Source: Tropicibacter sp. R16_0
Lineage (GTDB): Bacteria > Pseudomonadota > Alphaproteobacteria > Rhodobacterales > Rhodobacteraceae
NCBI RefSeq assembly: GCF_017743935.1
Contig: NZ_JAGHRE010000008.1
Span: 1-64,000, forward strand
DNA length: 64,000 nt
Direction: 5' to 3'
The position numbers were made by a program, and so were the translations under genes. Shown here one piece after another: positions 16,132 through 26,066 of the stretch; the stretch's first letter is position 1; every line of letters starts with the position of its first letter. A model generated the notes under the pieces. It did no database searches and had not been told where the DNA came from. It saw only the letters and a program-made list of their open reading frames with translations.

Positions 16132-16410
16132 ATGACTCCGCTTGCCCATATCGTTGCCCTGCCCGTACGGGCCTATCGGCTGATCTTCAGCCCCTGGGTG
16201 GGCTTCAACTGTCGCTATCAGCCGACCTGCTCGGCCTATGCGATGGAGGCGCTGGAGAAACATGGCGCCATCAAAGGCAGCCTTCTGGCCGCGCGGCGTA
16301 TCGGGCGGTGTCATCCCTGGGGCAGCAGCGGCTATGATCCCGTGCCCGATCCCAACTCTGAAACCGACGCCCCCTCCTGCGAATGTTGCGGGAACGTTAG
16401 CAAAGATTAA
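16132..16410 (+). CDS. yidD: Membrane protein insertion efficiency factor YidD
   Basis: A 92-residue protein with the family signature: an amphipathic N-terminus ([19 protein letters not shown]), [19 protein letters not shown], then [18 protein letters not shown]. YidD sits at the inner membrane and aids YidC/SecYEG insertion. Here it lies upstream of ttcA and yidC but is separated from rnpA by the accessory block. The extra C-terminal CECC is not part of the core family. Confidence 0.95.
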   Translation: MTPLAHIVALPVRAYRLIFSPWVGFNCRYQPTCSAYAMEALEKHGAIKGSLLAARRIGRCHPWGSSGYDPVPDPNSETDAPSCECCGNVSKD

Positions 16411-16568
16411 CAGCGCGAAAGTTGCATTGCCGGTGCACGCCCTGTGCACGGGTAGTGCACGCATGTCACAGGGCAGAATCAGGGGGGTAACGGACCGTGC
16501 GTTGCCCATGAACCTTGACGCACCGCGCGGGTCTTGCCCGGTTGGCGCAACTCGGGTAAGCCGCGTGA

Positions 16569-17438
16569 ATGCTCGACGATGATACAGAAATCCACCCGCT
16601 TTTTGCCGGCGCGCCCTCGACCACCGAGTTCAAGAAGCTGCGCAAACGGATTGTCCGCTATACGCGTGAGGCCATCGAACAATATGGCATGATCGAACGC
16701 GGCGCCCGCTGGCTGGTGTGCCTGTCGGGCGGCAAGGACAGCTATACCCTGCTGGCCGTGCTGCATGAATTGCAGTGGCGCGGGCTTTTGCCGGTCGAGA
16801 TTCTGGCCTGCAATCTGGATCAGGGTCAGCCCGGTTTTCCGGCAACTGTACTGCCCGAATTCCTTGAGAAAATGGGCGTTCCGCATCGGATCGAGTATCA
16901 GGACACCTATTCCGTCGTCATGGACAAGGTCCCTCAGGGACGGACGTTTTGCGCGCTATGTTCGCGTCTAAGGCGCGGAAATCTCTACCGAATTGCACGG
17001 GAAGAGGGCTGTTCGGCCGTGGTGCTGGGACATCATCGCGATGATATCCTCGAGACGTTTTTCATGAACCTCTTCCACGGCGGGCGCCTGGCGACGATGC
17101 CGCCCAAGCTGGTGAATGAAGAGGGTGATCTGTTTGTCTATCGCCCCTTGGCGCATGTGGCCGAGGCCGATTGCGAGAAGTTCGCGACAGCGATGAACTA
17201 TCCCATCATTCCGTGCGATCTCTGTGGGTCTCAGGACGGTTTGCAGCGTCAGCAGGTGAAGCAGATTCTGGATGGGTGGGAGGCAAACTCCCCCGGTCGC
17301 CGCCAGGTCATGTTCCGCGCGCTGATGAATGCCCGCCCCTCGCACCTGCTGGACCCCAAGCTCTTTGATTTTGCGGGCCTGATGCGCGCGGAAGAAAAAA
17401 TTTCTGAAAATTCCTCGGAAATTCCGGTGTTGCGTTAA
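16569..17438 (+). CDS. ttcA: tRNA 2-thiocytidine(32) synthetase TtcA
   Basis: A 289-residue PP-loop enzyme. The ATP motif SGGKDS is at 53-58; the iron-sulfur cysteines are the CALC pair (C128, C131) and the downstream PCDLCG (C216, C219). TtcA uses ATP and an Fe-S cluster to thiolate cytidine 32 in tRNA. Starts at the ATG reading [12 protein letters not shown]. It lies between yidD and the EAL gene and probably has its own promoter in the 158-bp gap. Confidence 0.95.
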   Translation: MLDDDTEIHPLFAGAPSTTEFKKLRKRIVRYTREAIEQYGMIERGARWLVCLSGGKDSYTLLAVLHELQWRGLLPVEILACNLDQGQPGFPATVLPEFLEKMGVPHRIEYQDTYSVVMDKVPQGRTFCALCSRLRRGNLYRIAREEGCSAVVLGHHRDDILETFFMNLFHGGRLATMPPKLVNEEGDLFVYRPLAHVAEADCEKFATAMNYPIIPCDLCGSQDGLQRQQVKQILDGWEANSPGRRQVMFRALMNARPSHLLDPKLFDFAGLMRAEEKISENSSEIPVLR

Positions 17439-17513
17439 CGTCTGGGTCAGACTGCTTTCCTAGGGTTCTTCCTGTGTCAGAATGAGCCCCCAGCGAAAGG
17501 CCCGACCAGTAAC

Positions 17514-19055
17514 ATGCGGATTTTGCAGTATATTTCCCAACTCCGTTCCCAGGCGTTGCCGATATTGATGGGGCCCCCGATTCTCGCCTTCCTTCCGGCC
17601 ATAACGCTTGGTGCCTATTGGGTCGGTGGCGAAGCCGCATTGATGTTCGTGTCTCTGGCCCTGCCACTTTTGTTCGCCTTTGCAGGAGCCTTGGGCAAAT
17701 GGCCTGCCGAAACGAACGAACCGCGCGATCGCTTAACTGGCTTTGTTCTGCGCGATGAGTTCATACGCGCTGTCGAAGGTACTTTTTCGCAAGCCAAGAC
17801 CACCGGCCTAAAGTCCGCCAACTTCCTGATCGAAGTCGATGAGTTCAAGGAATTGTCGGAGCGTCTGGGGAACGCGTCACGGGATTTGGTGGCGCAACGT
17901 ATCGGAGAGCGCATTTTATCTGCTGTGCGCGATCAGGATACCGTTGCCCGCCTTGAAGATGGTACTTTTGCGGTGTGCCTCTCCCCCGTTCCGCAACTGG
18001 ATCTCGAGCTGTGCATACAACTGGCCGGACGCATCCAAAGCGCCGTTGAAGATCCAATCTCAGTTGACGGCAGTTCCGTCTACGTTTCCTGCTCTATCGG
18101 CTTTTGCCAGCAGTCTCGTGCGCCAGGAACCGAAGCACTGGAATGGCTTGACGCAGCAAAGATTGCTTTGCTCGAAGCCAAGGCCTGTGGCCCATCGACC
18201 ATACGTGCGTTTTCGCCGGATATGCAGAAACGCACATCGTTGGACAATGATCTACGGTCGGAACTGGTCAGCGCCTTGGAAAATGGTCAGATCCAGCCTT
18301 GGTATCAGCCGCAGATTTCGACAGACACAGGTCGCGTAACCGGATTTGAGGCTCTGGCGCGTTGGACACATCCTGTGCGCGGCGTTCTGACCCCGGACAA
18401 GTTTCTGCCATTGATCGAACAGAATGGACTGCTGGAGCGCTTGGGCCAGGTCATGCTCTATCACGCGTTGACTGCACTCAAGGCTTGGGATGGCGCAGGG
18501 GTTGATGTTCCAAGAGTTGGCGTCAACTTTGCCTCGGACGAATTGTGCAACCCAGAGCTTGTTGAAAAAATTCGGTGGGAGTTGGATCGGTTCGAATTGA
18601 CGCCAGACCGCCTGTCCGTCGAAATCTTGGAAACCGTATTCAGCAACACGCCTGACGACATCATTACCCGCAATGTTGCAGGTCTGGGAGCTTTGGGATG
18701 CCGCATTGACCTTGATGACTTTGGCACCGGTCACGCCTCGATCGCGTCCATCCGCCGGTTTGCGATCACTCGGATCAAAATTGATCGATCCTTTGTCATG
18801 AAGGCCGACCGCGACCCCGAGCAACAGCGCCTGATCGGTGCGATCCTGACAATGGCGGAACGGTTGGAGCTGGAAACCTTGGCCGAAGGGGTCGAGACGG
18901 TCGGAGAACATGCGCTGCTTGCTCAACTTGGATGCGATCATGTCCAAGGCTTTGGCATCGGCAAGCCCATGCCCTTTGATCAGACATTGGATTGGATTGC
19001 CGCACACCAGGCGAAACTGCAGGATGCACCGCGCATTGGACGCGAAACAGGCTGA
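17514..19055 (+). CDS. Membrane-bound EAL phosphodiesterase with degenerate GGDEF domain
   Basis: A 513-residue protein. Two N-terminal membrane segments (about 14-36 and 40-58) are followed by a GGDEF domain whose signature is degraded to LEDGTF, so it should not make c-di-GMP but may bind GTP. The EAL domain is complete: FEALARW, the conserved Asn in VGVNFAS, Glu in VEILETV, DDFGTG, IKIDRSF, EGVET and HVQGFGIGKP. I infer a c-di-GMP phosphodiesterase at the inner membrane. It is downstream of ttcA by 75 nt and upstream of yidC. Confidence 0.92.
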   Translation: MRILQYISQLRSQALPILMGPPILAFLPAITLGAYWVGGEAALMFVSLALPLLFAFAGALGKWPAETNEPRDRLTGFVLRDEFIRAVEGTFSQAKTTGLKSANFLIEVDEFKELSERLGNASRDLVAQRIGERILSAVRDQDTVARLEDGTFAVCLSPVPQLDLELCIQLAGRIQSAVEDPISVDGSSVYVSCSIGFCQQSRAPGTEALEWLDAAKIALLEAKACGPSTIRAFSPDMQKRTSLDNDLRSELVSALENGQIQPWYQPQISTDTGRVTGFEALARWTHPVRGVLTPDKFLPLIEQNGLLERLGQVMLYHALTALKAWDGAGVDVPRVGVNFASDELCNPELVEKIRWELDRFELTPDRLSVEILETVFSNTPDDIITRNVAGLGALGCRIDLDDFGTGHASIASIRRFAITRIKIDRSFVMKADRDPEQQRLIGAILTMAERLELETLAEGVETVGEHALLAQLGCDHVQGFGIGKPMPFDQTLDWIAAHQAKLQDAPRIGRETG

Positions 19056-19181
19056 AACAGGCTCACATCAACGGGTTTCATCCTGATTTACCCCCGGATG
19101 CGACGTGATTCCGCTTGACCTTTTGACCTGCACTCTGTTGAACCCTCCCTTGTCTCATAACGCACAAGGTGGCTGTCCCCG

Positions 19182-21002
19182 ATGGACGATCAGAACAAGA
19201 ATCTCATCCTCGCAACCGCGCTCAGCTTTCTCGTGATCCTGGTTTGGTTTGTGTTGTTCCCACCGCCAGAGCCCAGCACCCCGACCCAAGACGCAACAAT
19301 CACGGCAACCGAAGGGTCAGTCGCCACAGCCCCATCGGCCGCAGATGCGACAACCACGGGCCCTGTCGAAGCAGAGGCCGAGGACGCCGCCGAAGCACCG
19401 CGGATCGATATCGACACCCCGCGCCTGACCGGCAGCGTCTCGCTCAAGGGCGGTCGTATCGATGACCTGTCGCTCAAGGATTATCGCGTTTCGATCGAAC
19501 CGGACTCGCCGATCGAAAAGGTTCTGTATCCCTTGGGTTCGGAATCGGCGTATTATGCGCTCTATGGCTGGGCCCCCGGATCGGGTGTCGCGGGCGATGA
19601 TGTTCCCGGCGCCAACACCAATTGGACCCTTGAAAAAGGGACCACATTGACGGTCGACACCCCGATCACGCTGGCATGGCAGAGCCCCAATGGCCTGACC
19701 TTCCGCCGCGAGATCTCGGTCGATGACAACTACATGTTCTCGGTCACGCAATCGGTCACCAACAATTCCGGCTCTACCGCAAGCATGGCACCTTATGGAA
19801 TCCTGGCGCGCCACGGCACGGGCGAAGACGCCGACCTGCCGGGTCTCAAGGGCTTTTTCATCCTTCACGAAGGCGTCGTCGGCATGACTGATGGCACTTT
19901 GGCTGAGATTTCATACAGCAATGTGCGCGACTTTGACGTCGACCCGAATGAGGGCGCGCAGGCCGAGGTGTTTCAAGTTCAGGAAAACGGCTGGATCGGA
20001 TTTACAGACCATTACTGGATGACAACACTGATCCCGGAACCCGGCAGCAAGTTCAAAGCTGCCGCCAAATATGATGACCGCCGTAAGATCTATCAGACCG
20101 AAACAGTCCTGCCGACGCTGACCGTTGCAGATGGTGAAACCGCCGCCGTTTCGACCCGTCTGTTTGCCGGTGCCAAGGAATGGGAAACCATTCGCAACTA
20201 CGAGCGCACCGGCATCGAAGGCTACATCGACAGCATCGACTGGGGCTGGTTTTTCTTCCTGACCAAGCCGATCTTCTGGCTTCTGCACGAAATCAACAAG
20301 CTGATCGGAAACATGGGTTGGTCGATCGTTGGTCTGACATTGATCATCAAGGCCATCCTTTTCCCGCTGGCCTACAAGTCCTACGTCTCGATGGCGAAGA
20401 TGAAGGAACTGCAGCCGCAGATGGAGGCCTTGAAAGAGGCCGCTGGTGACGACCGCCAGAAGATGCAGCAAGGCATGATGGAACTCTACAAGAAGGAAAA
20501 GGTGAACCCCGCTGCGGGCTGTCTGCCGATCCTCTTGCAGATCCCGATCTTCTTCTCGCTCTACAAAGTGATCTTTGTCACCATCGAACTCCGCCAAGCC
20601 CCATGGTTTGGCCCGTTCCAAGACCTCAGCATGCCGGATCCGACCTCGATCATGAACGGCTTTGGCTGGCTGCCCTGGGGTGGCCCGGCGCCAGAATCGA
20701 TCATGGCGCTGATCTTCATCGGTATCCTGCCGTTGCTGTTGGGTATCTCGATGTGGCTGCAACAGAAGCTTAATCCGGCGCCCACCGACCCGACGCAGCA
20801 AATGATCTTTGCCTGGATGCCATGGGTGTTCATGTTCATGCTGGGCAGCTTTGCCAGCGGCCTGGTGGTCTACTGGATTGCAAACAACACGATCACGTTC
20901 ACGCAGCAGTATCTGATCATGCGCAGCCAGGGCTACAAGCCTGACGTCTTTGGCAACATCAAGTCGTCGTTCAAGAAGTCGCCGAAACCAGATCAGAAAT
21001 GA
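19182..21002 (+). CDS. yidC: Membrane protein insertase YidC
   Basis: A 606-residue proteobacterial YidC: an N-terminal membrane anchor (residues 8-26), a Pro/Thr/Ala/Glu-rich linker, the large periplasmic P1 beta domain to about 350, and the conserved five-helix core from GWFFFLTKPIFWLLHEINKL, with the lipid-facing VGLTLIIKAILFPL containing the essential groove residue K (within IIKA is hydrophobic groove lining), NPAAGCLPILLQIPIFFSLY and WIANNTITFTQQ. The stop overlaps the MOSC gene start by 4 nt (ATGA), giving translational coupling. Confidence 0.97.
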   Translation: MDDQNKNLILATALSFLVILVWFVLFPPPEPSTPTQDATITATEGSVATAPSAADATTTGPVEAEAEDAAEAPRIDIDTPRLTGSVSLKGGRIDDLSLKDYRVSIEPDSPIEKVLYPLGSESAYYALYGWAPGSGVAGDDVPGANTNWTLEKGTTLTVDTPITLAWQSPNGLTFRREISVDDNYMFSVTQSVTNNSGSTASMAPYGILARHGTGEDADLPGLKGFFILHEGVVGMTDGTLAEISYSNVRDFDVDPNEGAQAEVFQVQENGWIGFTDHYWMTTLIPEPGSKFKAAAKYDDRRKIYQTETVLPTLTVADGETAAVSTRLFAGAKEWETIRNYERTGIEGYIDSIDWGWFFFLTKPIFWLLHEINKLIGNMGWSIVGLTLIIKAILFPLAYKSYVSMAKMKELQPQMEALKEAAGDDRQKMQQGMMELYKKEKVNPAAGCLPILLQIPIFFSLYKVIFVTIELRQAPWFGPFQDLSMPDPTSIMNGFGWLPWGGPAPESIMALIFIGILPLLLGISMWLQQKLNPAPTDPTQQMIFAWMPWVFMFMLGSFASGLVVYWIANNTITFTQQYLIMRSQGYKPDVFGNIKSSFKKSPKPDQK

Positions 21003-21739
21003 CCGGCTTCGTCATCAGCCTCTGGCGGCATCCCATGAAGAGCCACGGCCGAGAGGCGGTGCAGCAGGCAGCATTCACCCCCGGGCAGACCATGCCCGGG
21101 GATCGCATTTGGGCGGTCGCCCATGAGCAGTCCAAGGCCGATGGCTCTGAATGGGTGCCTTGTGCCAACTTCAGCCGTGGCGCCAAGGCACCGCAGCTCA
21201 TGGCCATGACCTGCAAGTTGCTGGACAGCGGGCGGATCATCCTGTCGCATCCCGAACGCCCCGATCTGGAGTTCGATCCGACGAGTGACACGCAAACGTT
21301 CCTGGAATGGGTGAAACCCCTGATGCCTGCCGATCGCGCGGCCTCTGTCCGGCTGGTACGGGTGCCAGGACGCGGCATGACGGATGCCGACTTTCCGTCG
21401 GTGACCCTGTGCAACATGGCTTCGCACCGCGCGGTCGAGCAGCAGTTGGGCCAAGACCTGTCCATTCATCGCTGGCGCGGCAACGTCTGGTTCGATCAGG
21501 TGCCCGAATGGCAAGAGCTCGACTGGGTCGGGCGTGAGGTTCAGATCGGCGAGGCCGTTTTCCGAGTAATAGAACCCACAATGCGCTGTCTGGCCACCAC
21601 GGCGAACCCCGAAACCGGCATCCGCGATGTCGATACTTTGGGCGCCCTGGCACATTGGGGCCATCAGGATTTCAGCGTCCAGGCCGAGGTGATCAAAGGC
21701 GGCCAACTGTCCGTCGGAGACAAGGTAACCCTGCTATGA
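20999..21739 (+). CDS. MOSC-domain protein
   Basis: A 246-residue protein. An N-terminal beta-barrel region (VISLWRHPMKSHGREAV) precedes the MOSC core with MASHRAVEQQLG, WRGNVWFDQVPEW, and the conserved cysteine in EPTMRCLATTANP followed by GIRDVDTLGAL. MOSC proteins are related to molybdenum-cofactor sulfurases and mARC reductases; the exact reaction is not known for this type. Coupled by ATGA overlaps to yidC upstream and engB downstream. Confidence 0.9.
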   Translation: MTGFVISLWRHPMKSHGREAVQQAAFTPGQTMPGDRIWAVAHEQSKADGSEWVPCANFSRGAKAPQLMAMTCKLLDSGRIILSHPERPDLEFDPTSDTQTFLEWVKPLMPADRAASVRLVRVPGRGMTDADFPSVTLCNMASHRAVEQQLGQDLSIHRWRGNVWFDQVPEWQELDWVGREVQIGEAVFRVIEPTMRCLATTANPETGIRDVDTLGALAHWGHQDFSVQAEVIKGGQLSVGDKVTLL

Positions 21740-22389
21740 CCCAACTTCCGTTCCCCGAGGTCGAGACCCCGGATGCCGCCACGATCGAGCGCGGTCGCAA
21801 GCTGTTTGCCGGCCAGTCCGAGTTTGTCAAAGGCGTCGTCGCTATGTCCGGGCTGCCCCCCGCAGACCGGATCGAGGTGTGCTTTGCCGGCCGCTCGAAC
21901 GTGGGCAAGTCCAGTTTGATCAACGCGCTGACCGGAACCAAGGGGCTGGCGCGCGCATCAAACACACCCGGCCGGACACAAGAGATCAACTATTTCACCC
22001 AAGGGCCCGAGCTCTATCTGGTGGACCTTCCGGGCTATGGTTATGCCAACGCCCCGCTGCCAGTCGTCGAGAAATGGCAACGGCTGCTCAAGCAATACCT
22101 TAGCGGGCGTCAGACCCTGCGCCGCGCCTTTGTGTTGATCGATGCACGCCACGGCGTCAAACCCGTGGACGACGAGATCATGAAGCTGCTGGACACCAGC
22201 GCCGTGACCTTTCAATGCGTCCTGACCAAGACCGACAAGGTCAAGGCCAAGGACCGCGAACGCATCCTGGCGCAGGTGCGCGGAGCGCTGTCCAAACACC
22301 CTGCCGCTTTCCCCGAGATCATCCTGACCTCATCTGAAAAGGGCGATGGGATTTCGACGCTGCGCTCGGTGATTGCAACACTCGAATGA
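21736..22389 (+). CDS. engB: Ribosome biogenesis GTP-binding protein YihA/YsxC/EngB
   Basis: A 217-residue GTPase acting in 50S assembly. G1 is GRSNVGKSS (52-60), G2 lies in the NTPGRTQ loop, G3 is DLPGYG, G4 TKTDK and G5 TSSEKG. The ATG at 21736 overlaps the MOSC stop by 4 nt. The stop overlaps the next gene by 4 nt. Length fits the family. Confidence 0.96.
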   Translation: MTQLPFPEVETPDAATIERGRKLFAGQSEFVKGVVAMSGLPPADRIEVCFAGRSNVGKSSLINALTGTKGLARASNTPGRTQEINYFTQGPELYLVDLPGYGYANAPLPVVEKWQRLLKQYLSGRQTLRRAFVLIDARHGVKPVDDEIMKLLDTSAVTFQCVLTKTDKVKAKDRERILAQVRGALSKHPAAFPEIILTSSEKGDGISTLRSVIATLE

Positions 22390-22751
22390 TCCTGATCCGG
22401 TTTGCAGCAGTGATGGCTTTGATCGCGGTGGCAGTGACCAGCGCGATTCCTCAAGGTTGGATGCCTGCCACCACGGCTGACGGTCGGATGCTGCTGGTGC
22501 TTTGTACCTCGGATGGCGTTGTCGAAACCTGGGTCGACCTGAACGAGGACGAGCCGAACCATCAAGACAATGACGAACGGATGCCCTGCCCCTATGCCGG
22601 GTTAACCGACGTCACGCCAAGCATGTCCTTTGAGGGGCCTTTCCCTCTGACATTCCCGGCACAAGCCCGTTGGGCCCGTGCCGAATTCACGCATCGCTCT
22701 GCCGGGTTCCACTGGCGTTATGATGCGCGCGGGCCGCCTGCCCTCTCCTGA
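22386..22751 (+). CDS. DUF2946-like exported small protein
   Basis: A 121-residue protein with a hydrophobic N-terminus (about residues 4-24) that can serve as a signal peptide. A PCPYAG motif lies in the middle and the C-terminus ends ARGPPALS, resembling DUF2946 proteins that end in RxPP. That family is often found beside PepSY proteins and TonB receptors for metals. Start overlaps engB by ATGA. The PepSY gene follows by 74 nt. Function unknown; a metal-related role is only suggested by context. Confidence 0.65.
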   Translation: MILIRFAAVMALIAVAVTSAIPQGWMPATTADGRMLLVLCTSDGVVETWVDLNEDEPNHQDNDERMPCPYAGLTDVTPSMSFEGPFPLTFPAQARWARAEFTHRSAGFHWRYDARGPPALS

Positions 22752-22825
22752 TTTTTTGAGAACCCCCAAACAAACAAGATGGCCTGTGCGCGCAGCACAA
22801 GGCCCGTTCCGATATGGAGAATCCA

Positions 22826-24235
22826 ATGGCGTTGACCCCCAACACCACACCTCTGGGCGATGCCCAGAACCCTGATGGCTTTGCACAAAAGTTCTATTTT
22901 GCCGCGTGGCGATGGCATTTTTACGCGGGGCTGTTTGTTATCCCATTCCTGATCATCCTGGCTGTTACTGGCCTGATGATGATGTTCATCACCCAATTTG
23001 ACGGCCGCGATGGCGAGAAGATAACCGTCCCCCGCGGAGAGGTTGCTTTACCAATCTCGGACCAGGCAAATCTGGCAACCCAATCCGTCCCTGGCACGGT
23101 TGTCGAATGGATCGGCCCCAAATCCGACACTTTGGCCACCGTGTTCCGCATCAAGACCGAAGCAGGTCAACGGATGGCAGCTGTCGACCCTTACACCGGC
23201 ACGGTGGTTGAGGTCTGGGATCGGCGCGCGGGCTGGTACGATCTGGCTGACAATATTCATTCAACCCTTCTGATTGGTGATACAGGCGACAGGTTGCTCG
23301 AGATCGCGGCTGGTCTGAGCCTCGTGCTGGTCTTCACTGGCCTGTATCTGTGGTGGCCGCGCGGAAATGCCATGGCGGCCTTTGTTCCGAATCTACGCGC
23401 ACGAGGTCGCGCGCTCTGGAAATCGCTTCATGCGGTCACCGGGTTTTGGATGTCAGGTCTATTGGTTGTGTTCCTGATCTCTGGCCTTGCCTGGGCCGGT
23501 GTTTGGGGCGGTATGATCGTGCAACCTTGGAGCAGTTTCCCAGCCGAAAAATGGGACAACGTTCCGCTGTCTGATGACACCCACGCCAGCATGAACCACG
23601 GCGCGCAAAACGACGTGCCGTGGGCGCTGGAACAGACCCCCATGCCCGCCTCAGGTTCGGACGCTGGGGCAAAGGGCATTCCGCAAGGCCAGCTTGTGAA
23701 CATCGACTCGCTTGTGGCCTTGGGGCAGTCGCTGGGATTGGAGGGGCGGTTCCGTGTCGCTTATCCCAGTGGCGAGAATGGCGTTTGGACGCTGAATCGC
23801 GATTCGATGAGCAGTGACTCAGATGAGCCGACCACCGATCGTACAGTGCATGTGGACCAATACACCGGCAAGATCCTGGCAGATGTGCGCTATGCCGATT
23901 ACTCAGTGATGGGCAAAGCCATGGCGCTTGGCATCCCGTTCCACATGGGGCTGATGGGCACCTGGAACTTTGTCTTGAATACTCTGTTCTGCCTGTCGGT
24001 GATTTTTGTCTGCATCTCGGGAATCGTCATGTGGGTGAAACGCCGACCATCCCGCGCCGGGCGCCTGGCCGCACCGCCACTGCCTGTCGATCTGCCGTTC
24101 TGGAAGGGGGCTGTGCTGATCGGCCTGTTCACCTCGATGGCCTTCCCACTGGTGGGGCTGACACTGTTGGCGGTTTTGGCGTTTGACCTGCTGATCCTCA
24201 GCAACATCCCGGCGATGAAACGTACCTTGAGCTGA
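22826..24235 (+). CDS. PepSY-associated TM helix protein
   Basis: A 469-residue inner-membrane protein with four main membrane regions: RWHFYAGLFVIPFLIILAVT near the start, LSLVLVFTGLYLWWP, WMSGLLVVFLISGLAWAGVW, and a C-terminal pair around VIFVCISGIVMWVKRRP. Between them is a large periplasmic part with PepSY-type units (AVDPYTGTVVEVWDRR, HVDQYTGKILADVRY). Such proteins are thought to move electrons for periplasmic metal reduction. The ATG at 22826 follows GGAG by 6 nt; an ATG at 22814 is possible. Confidence 0.88.
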   Translation: MALTPNTTPLGDAQNPDGFAQKFYFAAWRWHFYAGLFVIPFLIILAVTGLMMMFITQFDGRDGEKITVPRGEVALPISDQANLATQSVPGTVVEWIGPKSDTLATVFRIKTEAGQRMAAVDPYTGTVVEVWDRRAGWYDLADNIHSTLLIGDTGDRLLEIAAGLSLVLVFTGLYLWWPRGNAMAAFVPNLRARGRALWKSLHAVTGFWMSGLLVVFLISGLAWAGVWGGMIVQPWSSFPAEKWDNVPLSDDTHASMNHGAQNDVPWALEQTPMPASGSDAGAKGIPQGQLVNIDSLVALGQSLGLEGRFRVAYPSGENGVWTLNRDSMSSDSDEPTTDRTVHVDQYTGKILADVRYADYSVMGKAMALGIPFHMGLMGTWNFVLNTLFCLSVIFVCISGIVMWVKRRPSRAGRLAAPPLPVDLPFWKGAVLIGLFTSMAFPLVGLTLLAVLAFDLLILSNIPAMKRTLS

Positions 24236-24350
24236 GCCATGAACAGGGTCGCGGCGGTGTGTCATCGGCGCGGCCCTGGCCTATAGGCCAATCGCGGCTT
24301 GGCTTATGTTCCCAAAGGCCCTAACACGGGTGGCCAAAGGGACCTGGACG

Positions 24351-25214
24351 ATGAAGAAGCAGAACATGAACCGCGATTGGATTGCGACCGCCGCCACTCT
24401 CAGCAGTGCCTTGCCATACCTGCAACGCTATGACGGTGCGATTGTTGTCATCAAGCTGGGCGGGCACGCCATGGGCAGCGACGAAGCTATGGAGAGCTTT
24501 GCCCGTGACATCGTTCTGATGCAGCAGGTTGGCGTGAACCCCGTCATCGTTCATGGCGGTGGCCCCATGATCAACGCAATGCTGAAGAAGCTCGATATCC
24601 AGTCCGAATTCGTGAACGGCAAACGCGTCACCGATGCTGCCACGGTCGAAGTGGTCGAGATGGTGCTGTCCGGCGTCGTCAACAAGCGCATCGTGCAGGC
24701 AATCAACGCGCAGGGCGGCACTGCTGTTGGTCTGTCCGGCAAGGACGCCAATCTGATCACCTGCGACCAGACTGACGCCTCGCTTGGGTATGTCGGCACA
24801 CCATCGCAGATGAACCCCAAGATCTTGCATGATCTGTTCGAAAAGGACGTGATCCCCGTGATTGCGCCCTTGGGTGCCGGTCGGGATGGCGAGACATTCA
24901 ACATTAACGGCGACACGGCCGCAGGCGCCATCGCCTCGGCCCTGCAAGCGGATCGCTTGCTGCTGCTGACCGATGTCGCTGGCGTCAAGAACGCCGACGG
25001 CGATGTTGTGACCGAACTCAAGGCCGCAGATGTCGAAGCCATGACCGCAAGCGGAGTGATTGCGGGCGGCATGATCCCCAAGACCGAAACTGCATTGGAC
25101 GCGGTTCGCAACGGCGTTCGGGCCTGCACCATCGTGGATGGCAGGGTGCAGAACTGTGTGTTGCTCGAACTGTTCACCGATCACGGTGCGGGTTCGATGA
25201 TCCGGCCCAACTGA
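24351..25214 (+). CDS. argB: Acetylglutamate kinase
   Basis: A 287-residue enzyme, second step of arginine synthesis: ATP plus N-acetylglutamate gives N-acetylglutamyl phosphate. The amino-acid-kinase fold shows [11 protein letters not shown] at the phosphate site, [13 protein letters not shown], and [15 protein letters not shown] plus [12 protein letters not shown] for substrate and nucleotide. The start ATG fits family members beginning with the MNRDWIATA region; an in-frame ATG 45 nt upstream is less likely. The N-terminal extension before the fold is of the type seen in arginine-inhibited enzymes. Confidence 0.96.
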   Translation: MKKQNMNRDWIATAATLSSALPYLQRYDGAIVVIKLGGHAMGSDEAMESFARDIVLMQQVGVNPVIVHGGGPMINAMLKKLDIQSEFVNGKRVTDAATVEVVEMVLSGVVNKRIVQAINAQGGTAVGLSGKDANLITCDQTDASLGYVGTPSQMNPKILHDLFEKDVIPVIAPLGAGRDGETFNINGDTAAGAIASALQADRLLLLTDVAGVKNADGDVVTELKAADVEAMTASGVIAGGMIPKTETALDAVRNGVRACTIVDGRVQNCVLLELFTDHGAGSMIRPN

Positions 25215-25271
25215 CGCAATCGTGTCGCGCTTAGACTTGCACAACACATAACGCCACACGAATATGATTGG

Positions 25272-26066
25272 ATGGAGAATGAGATCCCCATCCGATTTGC
25301 CACCTTTCTTGGCCTCTTTGCGGTATTCGCCTTGGCCGAAGCCCTGCTGCCGCGCAGACAACGTGCCCTGTCGCGCGTGGGTCGTTGGCGGACCAATCTG
25401 GGCATCACCATCCTGAACACCCTGACCCTGCGCCTGATGACCGCTCTGCTGCCCCTCTTGGCGATTGGGGCCGCGCTGGACGCGAAGGCGCAGGGCTGGG
25501 GGCTGTTCAACGCCCTGGATTGGCCCATATGGCTGGAACTGATCATCTGCGTGCTGGTATTGGACCTGGCGATTTGGGCGCAGCATCTGATCACACACAA
25601 GGTGCCTCTGCTATGGCGGCTGCACAGGGTGCATCATGCGGACCGGGATATGGATGTGACCACGGCCGTGCGTTTTCATCCCATTGAAATTGCCCTGTCG
25701 ATGTTGCTGAAAATCGGGCTGGTCTATGTGCTGGGGCCAAGCGCGTTGGCCGTGCTGCTGTTCGAGGTACTGTTGAATGGCACAGCGCTTTTCAATCATT
25801 CGAACCTGAAACTTCCTCTTGCTCTGGATGCTGTCCTGCGTAGGGTTCTGGTGACGCCCGATATGCACCGGGTTCACCATTCGGTGCATCGGCATGAACA
25901 TGACAGCAACTATGGGTTCGCCCTGTCGATCTGGGACCGTTTGTTCGGCACCTATGTCGCGCAGCCAGAGCAAGGGCACGACCAGATGACGGTGGGATTG
26001 GAATGGCAGGACGACCGACCCGCACGCCTGAGATGGAGCCTGATGCTCCCCTTTCAGCGCAAGTAA
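25272..26066 (+). CDS. Sterol desaturase / fatty acid hydroxylase family protein
   Basis: A 264-residue membrane-bound di-iron enzyme. Three histidine clusters are in place: HLITH (105-109), HRVHH (118-122) and HRVHH (199-203), with HRHEHDSNYG after the last. Four hydrophobic segments flank them. The substrate, a lipid or sterol-like molecule, cannot be told. Start ATG at 25272 (MENEIPIRFA). The end overlaps the ferredoxin-like gene by 34 nt, and a shared operon with it and the SixA-like gene is likely. Confidence 0.9.
   Translation: MENEIPIRFATFLGLFAVFALAEALLPRRQRALSRVGRWRTNLGITILNTLTLRLMTALLPLLAIGAALDAKAQGWGLFNALDWPIWLELIICVLVLDLAIWAQHLITHKVPLLWRLHRVHHADRDMDVTTAVRFHPIEIALSMLLKIGLVYVLGPSALAVLLFEVLLNGTALFNHSNLKLPLALDAVLRRVLVTPDMHRVHHSVHRHEHDSNYGFALSIWDRLFGTYVAQPEQGHDQMTVGLEWQDDRPARLRWSLMLPFQRK

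Noticed and set aside
24321-25598. A 425-codon open frame on the minus strand
   Set aside because: It is antisense to argB and the start of the desaturase gene, with no recognisable domain.
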